NCBI GenBank assembly: GCA_947071285.1
Contig: CAMTFK010000100.1
Coordinates: 1 to 15,280 of the forward strand
Length of the DNA: 15,280 nucleotides
DNA from: an uncultured Bacteroides sp.
GTDB lineage: Bacteria; Bacteroidota; Bacteroidia; Bacteroidales; Bacteroidaceae
Direction: 5' to 3'
This document shows, piece by piece, positions 8,031-13,823 of this stretch. The position numbers and the translations under genes are program-made. The notes under the pieces are model-generated. The model was given only the letters and a program-made list of their open reading frames with translations, did no database searches and was not told where the DNA came from. Every line of letters begins with the position of its first letter. Within the stretch, counting starts at the first letter, position 1.

Positions 8031-8059
8031 AATTTTTTAATTATTAATTTTTAATTTAT
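8031..8059. repeat. AT-rich stretch with 7-base periodicity between kdsC and maf
   Basis: The stretch reads AATTTTTT, AATTATT, AATTTTT, AATTTAT, so AATT returns every 7 bases over the last three units (8039, 8046, 8053). It occupies most of the 42-base gap between the kdsC stop and the maf start. It could be low-complexity spacer, an RNA cleavage or translation-enhancing site upstream of maf, or a degenerate heptamer repeat similar in period to the one at 10325-10407. Confidence 0.5.
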
Positions 8060-8067
8060 CCGTCATC

Positions 8068-8595
8068 CTACCATCCGAATGCTTTATCATCCATCCAAAG
8101 TCCCTGAACTTTCAAGACTTGTTCCACAACATCCCGACCACATCCATAGCCACCATTGGCATGGGAGATATAACAAGAAACATCTTTCACTTCCGCAGAC
8201 GCATCTTTGGGACAACAGGGCAAGCCACATTCACGCATAACCTCAATATCAGGAATATCATCGCCCACATAAAGGATTTCTTCATCTTTCAAGCCATGAC
8301 GGTTACGGAAATCATAGTAATCATGAATTTTGATAGAAGAAGACATATAGATATCCCCGGAAGGAATGCCTAAAGCTTCGAAACGTTTACGTACAGCCTC
8401 GGAACGTCCGCCTGTGATAATACCCAGTATCATGCCTTGTTTAGCAGCAAGATGAAGGGCATAGCCATCCTTAATATTCACGGTACGCAAAGGTTCTCCA
8501 TCTGCACTCATTGAAATAACGTTAGCGCTCAAAACACCATCAACGTCAAACACAAGGGCTTTTATCTTTTTCAGATCGTAATTAATTGTACTCAA
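8068..8595 (-). CDS. kdsC: KdsC-like HAD phosphatase (Kdo-8-phosphate phosphatase)
   Basis: Probably removes phosphate from 3-deoxy-D-manno-octulosonate 8-phosphate, making Kdo for the LPS inner core. The 175 residues are the size of the minimal capless HAD enzymes that work as tetramers. Motif I is FDVDGVL with Asp17 and Asp19, motif II is GIITGGRS, and the metal-binding motif IV is YVGDDIPDIEVM. The start is a TTG at 8595: an in-frame stop lies five codons upstream, and the first internal Met comes after the catalytic Asp residues, so no ATG start is possible. Closely related capless phosphatases act on other sugar phosphates, such as KDN-9-phosphate, so the substrate is inferred. The gene sits between the DUF2520 gene (53 bases upstream) and maf. 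Confidence 0.88.
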   Translation of the reverse strand: MSTINYDLKKIKALVFDVDGVLSANVISMSADGEPLRTVNIKDGYALHLAAKQGMILGIITGGRSEAVRKRFEALGIPSGDIYMSSSIKIHDYYDFRNRHGLKDEEILYVGDDIPDIEVMRECGLPCCPKDASAEVKDVSCYISHANGGYGCGRDVVEQVLKVQGLWMDDKAFGW

Positions 8596-8648
8596 AGCAA
8601 AGTTTTTTTAGTATTATACATCCGGGCGAACCATTCATTCGTCCGCTT

Positions 8649-9437
8649 TCAGCTTAACCTATGAATGCTTTGGCTTATCAACCGATACAATTCCTGCATC
8701 TCCGGTTCATCTGCCAGCATCTCCACATGTTTACTGATTACATTCTCATCATAGCGCACCGCCGGACCTGTCTGTGCCTGTTTAGGCTCCAATTCATGCA
8801 CCTTACGCGCTGTTTCGTCAATCAAAGGCAGCATCACATCAAACGGAAGATCATATTTCTTCAATAAATCAGCTGCCAGGGCATACATGTGATTCGTAAA
8901 ATTACAGGTAAACACGGCTGCCAGATGTAAGCTTCTCCTTTGTTCGGAAGTCGCCTCATATACCTTTTCCGAAAGCACCGAAGCAACCGCTTTCAGCAAC
9001 TCCGTATCTTCCGGCGAATTACTCTCCACGAAGAAAGGTATCGCATGGAAATCCACAGCACGTTGCTTGCTGAACGTTTGCATAGGATAGAACACTCCAT
9101 AGCGCGATGCTTTCCCTTCCCAAACGCTCATTGGAATACTTCCGGCCGTATGAACCAACAATGCATCTTCCTTACCGGCAACGATTTCGGGCAATAATTC
9201 CACGAAAGCATCATCCTTCAAGGAGACTATATAGAGCCGGGCATCCTTGGATATTTCAGAAAGTTCAGTTGTATATTCTGCTTCCACCGCCTGCGCCAAT
9301 GCACTTGCAGCATCTTTTGTACGGCTATACACCTGCACTATGCGAAAACCGTTCCGATATAAAGCCTTAGCCAGATTTGTCGCCAAGTTTCCGGCACCAA
9401 TAAAGACTATCGGCGTATCTTGTACACTCCTTTTCAT
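8649..9437 (-). CDS. Rossmann-fold/DUF2520 putative oxidoreductase
   Basis: A 262-residue protein with an N-terminal NAD(P)-type Rossmann fold (PIVFIGAGNLATNLAKAL, glycines 14 and 16) and a C-terminal helical DUF2520 domain (HLAAVFTCNFTNHMYALA, GPAVRYDE). The layout resembles pyrroline-5-carboxylate or ketopantoate reductases, but the substrate is unknown. The open frame extends to 9551, but the ATG at 9437 is chosen because it starts directly before the Rossmann strand and overlaps the stop of the upstream membrane-protein gene as ATGA, a coupling arrangement. The longer version would run through that gene's coding sequence. It belongs to the five-gene leftward cluster. Confidence 0.85.
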   Translation of the reverse strand: MKRSVQDTPIVFIGAGNLATNLAKALYRNGFRIVQVYSRTKDAASALAQAVEAEYTTELSEISKDARLYIVSLKDDAFVELLPEIVAGKEDALLVHTAGSIPMSVWEGKASRYGVFYPMQTFSKQRAVDFHAIPFFVESNSPEDTELLKAVASVLSEKVYEATSEQRRSLHLAAVFTCNFTNHMYALAADLLKKYDLPFDVMLPLIDETARKVHELEPKQAQTGPAVRYDENVISKHVEMLADEPEMQELYRLISQSIHRLS

Positions 9438-9769
9438 CTTGTAGCCAACCAATATAATATAATTCCAAGAACCAGCAGGGCCACCGGCAACAAGTAAGCG
9501 GACATTGTGCCGAGTAGTGCCGTTATCAATCCGAAATTCAGTATCAGCCACAGCCCTATCAGCACCAGCCCTACCGATTTATCGCGTTTGAAGATAAGAA
9601 ATATAACCGCCGTATATAGCAAAAAATTATCTTTATTCATCACCCACGGCAAGCCGATATTAGAGAAATGAACCAATTTGTCTACCAGATAAAGTATACC
9701 GAAAACAATCAATGTGACGGCCGTAGCCTTGTAAGTATCGCGATTATTGTTTGCTTTTGCTGCACCCAC
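9434..9769 (-). CDS. Small four-helix membrane protein, function unknown
   Basis: The 111 residues have four hydrophobic segments at roughly 17-34, 47-60, 64-82 and 85-108, so this is an inner-membrane protein. The pattern of short helical hairpins (VTLIVFGILYLVDKL, FLLYTAVIFLIFKRDK, VGLVLIGLWLILNFGLI) resembles small membrane domains of the LiaF/DUF5668 type, but I do not claim family membership. The start is a GTG at 9769, two bases after the nitroreductase stop; no ATG is available before the first helix. Its own stop overlaps the DUF2520 start by four bases. The tight packing suggests the three genes are translated from one message. Confidence 0.75.
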   Translation of the reverse strand: MGAAKANNNRDTYKATAVTLIVFGILYLVDKLVHFSNIGLPWVMNKDNFLLYTAVIFLIFKRDKSVGLVLIGLWLILNFGLITALLGTMSAYLLPVALLVLGIILYWLATR

Positions 9770-9771
9770 CG

Positions 9772-10308
9772 TTATTTTCCTCCGAATTTATTGATATGAA
9801 CCTTTTCCCATTGCAGATGTTCTTCACTAAACGGCTTACGCTCCATACCCTTGTGTCCGATAGCAATGACACTGAGCACTTGCAACTGCAAAGGGATGTC
9901 GAGTACTTCGCGTACGTATTCATCGGACGGCATGCCGGTAGCAGTGGAACGTTCGCGCACCTGTACCCAGCAACTGCCTAAACCCATATCTTCTGCCTGT
10001 AACTGTATAATAATCGAAGCAATGGAAGCATCTTCAATCCACACATCGCTTGCCAACGGATCAGCTGTCACCACAATCGCTAACGGCGCATCGGCAATGA
10101 ACTGTGATGCCTGCGCTTTGCAATGTGATAGTTTTTCGAGCAATTCCTTATCGTCCACCATGATAAACTGCCATGCATTTGTCCGCTTGGAAGTGGGTGA
10201 CATCAATGCAGCTTTCATCAAAGCAACCACTTGTTCCTGTGTCAACTCTTCATCCGTAAACTTCCGCATGCTGCGGCGAACTTTTAGTAATTCACTGAAA
10301 TTTTCCAT
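9772..10308 (-). CDS. Nitroreductase-family FMN oxidoreductase
   Basis: An FMN-dependent oxidoreductase, probably a homodimer that reduces nitro compounds, quinones or flavins with NAD(P)H. The 178 residues have the N-terminal phosphate-binding RRSMRKF (11-17), the PTSKRTNAWQF loop (38-48), and the helix EDASIASIIIQLQAEDMGLGSCWVQ leading to the dimer interface. It is somewhat shorter than the 215-residue classical enzymes but typical of the small members found in anaerobes. The physiological substrate is unknown. It is the first gene of the leftward cluster. The predicted promoter lies beyond a heptamer inverted repeat, giving a leader of about 110 bases that contains that structure. Confidence 0.9.
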   Translation of the reverse strand: MENFSELLKVRRSMRKFTDEELTQEQVVALMKAALMSPTSKRTNAWQFIMVDDKELLEKLSHCKAQASQFIADAPLAIVVTADPLASDVWIEDASIASIIIQLQAEDMGLGSCWVQVRERSTATGMPSDEYVREVLDIPLQLQVLSVIAIGHKGMERKPFSEEHLQWEKVHINKFGGK

Positions 10309-10322
10309 ATATCATATTTTAT

Positions 10323-10410
10323 TAGTTACGAGCTACAAGCTACGGGTTACGAGTGCCATTCGGTACAATAGCGCAGCTACTCGTAGCTTGTAGCCTGTAG
10401 CTCGTAGCTA
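10323..10410. repeat. Imperfect 32-base inverted repeat built from heptamers
   Basis: Arms 10323-10354 and 10379-10410 are inverted copies with five differences, all transitions, separated by 24 bases. The left arm is four degenerate heptamers (GTTACGA, GCTACAA, GCTACGG, GTTACGA at 10325-10352). The right arm is their inverted counterparts (CTCGTAG, CTTGTAG, CCTGTAG, CTCGTAG at 10380-10407). In plus-strand RNA four of the five differences become G-U pairs and one is A-C; in minus-strand RNA the reverse holds, with one G-U and four A-C. The element lies between divergent genes and, if the minus-strand promoter is right, in the nitroreductase leader. Confidence 0.88.
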
Positions 10411-10428
10411 AATTATTGTTTAATAGTG

Positions 10429-10436
10429 CAAAGATA
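10429..10436 (-). promoter_or_regulatory. -7 box of the nitroreductase cluster promoter
   Basis: Read leftwards this is TATCTTTG followed by CACT, identical over 12 bases to the pgk promoter element. Transcription would start around 10420, just before the heptamer inverted repeat, and run about 110 bases to the nitroreductase ATG. No good TTTG -33 box is seen at the standard distance. Confidence 0.6.
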
Positions 10437-10449
10437 CAAGATTATTTTT

Positions 10450-10457
10450 TAAATTTG
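10450..10457 (+). promoter_or_regulatory. Possible -7 box for the GNAT gene
   Basis: TAAATTTG fits TAnnTTTG but ends only six bases before the ATG at 10464. If used, the message would have almost no leader. It is back to back with the leftward -7 box, 13 bases away. The local AT-richness makes a chance match plausible. Confidence 0.35.
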
Positions 10458-10463
10458 CAGTCA

Positions 10464-11447
10464 ATGCCTTTGAAACTGACGACATATTACCACGGGAGTA
10501 ACATCCCGGAACTACCGGGCAAAAATACGTTTCACTCCATCGAGTTGTTTCGCATCTATGAAGCAACCTCAGGTTATACGCCCCTCCTCATCGTTGCATC
10601 CGAGGATGGCAAACCCATTGCCAAGCTATTGGCAGCGGTTCGAAAGAGCACCCGGCTGTTTCCGCCTGCTATTATCAAGCGATGCGAGGTCTATGGTACA
10701 GGAGAGTACTTTGATGAAGCTGCAGACAAGGAATTTGTCTTTGGTGAAATGTTGCAACGGCTGACGGACGAGGCATTACGGGAAGCATTTCTCATTGAGT
10801 TTCGTAATCTGGAAAATTCACTATTCGGCTATAAATCTTTCCGCAAAAACCACTATTTTGCCATCAATTGGCTTCAAGTACGCAACTCCCTACACAGCAG
10901 GGAATATGTAGAGGAGCGTTTCAGTCCATCACGTATCCGGCAGATTAAGAAAGGATTAAAGAATGGTGCAGAAGTACGGGAAGTTCACAATACGGAAGAG
11001 ATACAAGCGTTCTCCCAAATGCTGCACCATGTTTATTCTTCAAAAATACGACGCCACTTTCCCAGCAAAGAGTTCTTCCAGCATATGGAAAAAGAAATGG
11101 TGCAAGGAAAACAAAGTAAGATATTCATAGTTACGTATAAAGATAAAATCATCGGTGGCAGTGCCTGCATCTATTCCGAGGACAATGCATACCTCTGGTT
11201 TTCAGGAGGCATGCGCAAAACTTATGCCCTGCAATATCCAGGCATACTTGCCGTATGGCATGCCCTTGTCGATGCCAAGAAACGGGGCTACCGCCATCTT
11301 GAATTTATGGATGTCGGTCTCCCCTTCCGCAAACATGGTTACCGTGACTTTGTTCTACGTTTCGGCGGGAAACAAAGTAGCACCCGCCGCTGGTTCCGCT
11401 TCCGCTGGGAATGGCTGAACAAACTGTTGAACAAGATTTACGAATAG
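10464..11447 (+). CDS. GNAT/FemAB-like acyltransferase
   Basis: A 327-residue protein of the double-GNAT type (acetyltransferase_6/FemAB-like), probably transferring an acyl or aminoacyl group; the acceptor is unknown. The second half shows the typical layout: RFSPSRIRQIKKGLKNG (152-168), the core strand pair KIFIVTYKDKIIGGSACIY (219-237), WFSGGM (245-250), and the helix YPGILAVWHALVDAKKRGY (258-276) leading into FMDVGLPF. Relatives act in peptidoglycan cross-bridge formation or in exopolysaccharide and lipid modification. The start is the ATG at 10464; an in-frame TTG at 10416 would add 16 residues that overlap the promoter region. It converges on the GH133 gene with two bases between stops. 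Confidence 0.85.
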   Translation: MPLKLTTYYHGSNIPELPGKNTFHSIELFRIYEATSGYTPLLIVASEDGKPIAKLLAAVRKSTRLFPPAIIKRCEVYGTGEYFDEAADKEFVFGEMLQRLTDEALREAFLIEFRNLENSLFGYKSFRKNHYFAINWLQVRNSLHSREYVEERFSPSRIRQIKKGLKNGAEVREVHNTEEIQAFSQMLHHVYSSKIRRHFPSKEFFQHMEKEMVQGKQSKIFIVTYKDKIIGGSACIYSEDNAYLWFSGGMRKTYALQYPGILAVWHALVDAKKRGYRHLEFMDVGLPFRKHGYRDFVLRFGGKQSSTRRWFRFRWEWLNKLLNKIYE

Positions 11448-11449
11448 CC

Positions 11450-13807
11450 TTATTCTATACTCTGATACGTCAATGGCGGATCAAAATAGCGTGACATGCT
11501 CTTTATATTCTCTCTGTAAGAAGGTTCTGCAAAGTGAGTATCACTGAAATAAACATCTTGCAGCTTTTTCTTTTCCAGCTTAGCAACATCCGACTCTGCA
11601 ACGTGATTAGCTGTTTTCTTACCGAAAGCATCAGATACTTCTACAATCATACGCGTTCCATCCGTTTCTGCAGTAATCAAACTACCGGTCGATACCGGAA
11701 CATCCAATGTTTGATAAGAATCAATATCCAATTTGAGAGTTACAGGAGCGCCATTCCATTCGTAACGATATGTTCCCTTGGTATCCTCTTTAGAGATAAT
11801 CATATGGAGTATGCCATCCCCAATATTTACCCGGCTGTCCACCTCTTTCAAGTCGGAAGGAAGCTGTGGAGCAAGGGTGATAGAGTGATTGAGCATATCA
11901 GGACGCACTCCCAGGAAATACTGATTCCATATCCGGATATGCTCGCTATTACTCCATGCTTGCAGGAAAGTCCCGCTGCGCCGCACCCACGTCTGTCCGG
12001 CACGCGGCCATGCATCCGCATTCTCCGACAGACTGCCGACAGCACCTTCGGCAAGAGCCTGACGGTTCATATTTCTGAATAAAGTATAAGCGATGTCCGC
12101 CTGTCCGTTCTCTATCATCCGTTGCATTGCCATGCCATTGTTCCAAAGCCATATCGTACCGTTATGATAAGCATCGTCTTTATGATAACGATGCCACTGC
12201 TCATGATAAGGATGGAATTGTTCGTCATCCTGGTCGAGTGACGACACACCCCAGGGATATACCAGACGTTCCCAAACTTCTTTGGTTTCATGCATCTTTA
12301 AGTTTGAATCAGAAATCAGATCCAGCGCATAGATAGCATTGGGACGGATTTGCGTATCACCGGTACCGTCTGTATTCAAATGATCGTAAATAAATTGAGT
12401 GGCAGTATCTACAAAATCCCGTTCAAAGTTTGAACGAAGACGTGCTGCCGCATCATTCCAACATCGGGCATCCTCTTCCCTATTCATATAACGGGCAAGA
12501 TCCGCAGCATTCATCAGTTGAGTATACCATAGAGCTTGCACATCTACAGCACGGTTGCCACGCGGCGAACAAGGATATTTACTCTGGCGCTTGGCATCCA
12601 TCCAAGTGTCTGCATCGGCATGAGTGAGATAACCTTTCTCATCGGTATACAGCCGCAAAGAAGCATCCGTAGCAATCTTTACCGAAGGATATATCTCTTT
12701 CACAAAAGCTGTATCACCTGTATATTTCAGATAATCGTGAACTTGCATTACAAAACGGGGCGTTCCATCAGTGGTATTATACAGAACACCTTCCAGATTC
12801 AGGCGGTTGGGAACACGTCCGTAAGTGGGAGAAGTGGAAACAGTGTCCTGATAGCGGGCAAAAGATGCAAGGATATCACGTGCTGTCTCAAATTGTCCGG
12901 TACAAAGCACTGCACCCGGCATGGAGATAAACATATCCCGGCCCCAGAAATCAGTAAACCAGGGAAGACCGGCATATATGCCATAACCGCCATGCTGATG
13001 AGTGACTAACTGGTCATTGGTAAGCATAATCCAGGCAAGGGCATGATCTAAAGAATCCAGATTCGTTTTAAGAGAATTATGCTTGAGCAGAGATTGCATG
13101 CGTTGGCTACGTTCAGCCAGTCGCTTCCCTCCTTCTTTACGGAAATCATCAATAGCATTCCGGCTATCGTCTTCCGTACCAAAAGCGATTAAGAAACCAT
13201 CTGAAGAAGTCGGAACAGTCATTATATTATCGGCAAATTCAATACTCGCCTCTTTGACTGGTGCTATACGCACTACATTTTCCGGTGATTCTTTTGCTGT
13301 ATAAACCACTGAGCTTCCATCTTTCCGGACATCAGTCACATTTCCACCTTCCAACATCAGGGAAATTTGATTTCCTTGTACGCTATCCACACAAATGTAC
13401 AATAACTGTGGTTCATCTAACAGACAAAATGTTTCCACAGCGTTATCATAACGACGCATTAATCTGTCGGGATATACCGTTGTATGAGCATCTTTTCGAA
13501 GCAGTCTTTCGCCATCCACATACAAACGATAATCAGCAAAAATGCGCTTCGCATTTATGTTCCATCCGGCGTACCAGTCTCCCCAATCGTCAGTGGAGGT
13601 CATTCCATAATAAAATCCTCCGTTCTTATCGGTATAGGAGTACTCACGGGAACTTCCATCAGGTATGGAAATACCTAAATCATCAATAGTTAAGAGGGAT
13701 AGTTCTTTCATATTCCCACTGCAAGAGACTATTAAAAAAGAAGTAGCTGCCAGTAATATACCGGCGACCTTCTTCCAAAAACACAAACAAAATTTATTAT
13801 CAATCAT
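11450..13807 (-). CDS. GH133-like debranching enzyme, lipoprotein
   Basis: Probably an amylo-alpha-1,6-glucosidase-type enzyme, removing alpha-1,6 branches from glycogen- or amylopectin-like glucans. The 785 residues start with a lipoprotein signal peptide (ILLAATSFLIVSC, lipidated Cys29). A beta-rich N-terminal domain (about 35-230) precedes an (alpha/alpha)6 domain with GLPWFTDFWGRDMFISMPG (280-298), ADTWMDAK (399-406), IRPNAIYALDL (487-497) and YHNGTIWLWNNG (547-558), the hallmarks of the debranching-enzyme C-terminal domain. The residues after the Cys (SGNMKEL) lack the acidic run associated with surface export in Bacteroides, so a periplasmic location is more likely. It starts 16 bases after the GH13 stop, so the two genes are co-transcribed and presumably act on the same glucan. 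Confidence 0.85.
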   Translation of the reverse strand: MIDNKFCLCFWKKVAGILLAATSFLIVSCSGNMKELSLLTIDDLGISIPDGSSREYSYTDKNGGFYYGMTSTDDWGDWYAGWNINAKRIFADYRLYVDGERLLRKDAHTTVYPDRLMRRYDNAVETFCLLDEPQLLYICVDSVQGNQISLMLEGGNVTDVRKDGSSVVYTAKESPENVVRIAPVKEASIEFADNIMTVPTSSDGFLIAFGTEDDSRNAIDDFRKEGGKRLAERSQRMQSLLKHNSLKTNLDSLDHALAWIMLTNDQLVTHQHGGYGIYAGLPWFTDFWGRDMFISMPGAVLCTGQFETARDILASFARYQDTVSTSPTYGRVPNRLNLEGVLYNTTDGTPRFVMQVHDYLKYTGDTAFVKEIYPSVKIATDASLRLYTDEKGYLTHADADTWMDAKRQSKYPCSPRGNRAVDVQALWYTQLMNAADLARYMNREEDARCWNDAAARLRSNFERDFVDTATQFIYDHLNTDGTGDTQIRPNAIYALDLISDSNLKMHETKEVWERLVYPWGVSSLDQDDEQFHPYHEQWHRYHKDDAYHNGTIWLWNNGMAMQRMIENGQADIAYTLFRNMNRQALAEGAVGSLSENADAWPRAGQTWVRRSGTFLQAWSNSEHIRIWNQYFLGVRPDMLNHSITLAPQLPSDLKEVDSRVNIGDGILHMIISKEDTKGTYRYEWNGAPVTLKLDIDSYQTLDVPVSTGSLITAETDGTRMIVEVSDAFGKKTANHVAESDVAKLEKKKLQDVYFSDTHFAEPSYRENIKSMSRYFDPPLTYQSIE

Positions 13808-13823
13808 ATTTACAGCAACTAAC

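Noticed and set aside
9438..9551. Longer N-terminus for the DUF2520 protein
   Set aside because: The extra residues read through the coding sequence of the upstream membrane protein in another frame, and the ATGA overlap marks the real start.
9851..10393. 180-codon plus-strand frame opposite the nitroreductase
   Set aside because: It is a shadow of the nitroreductase, has a Ser/Thr/Cys-rich composition without domains, and runs into the inverted repeat.
11442..11455. GAATA/TATTC hairpin spanning the convergent stops
   Set aside because: Only five A/T-rich pairs with a 4-base loop and no T-tract; too weak to call a terminator.
12536..13009. 157-codon plus-strand frame opposite the GH133 gene
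   Set aside because: It is antisense to conserved catalytic-domain sequence, with no promoter or recognisable domain.
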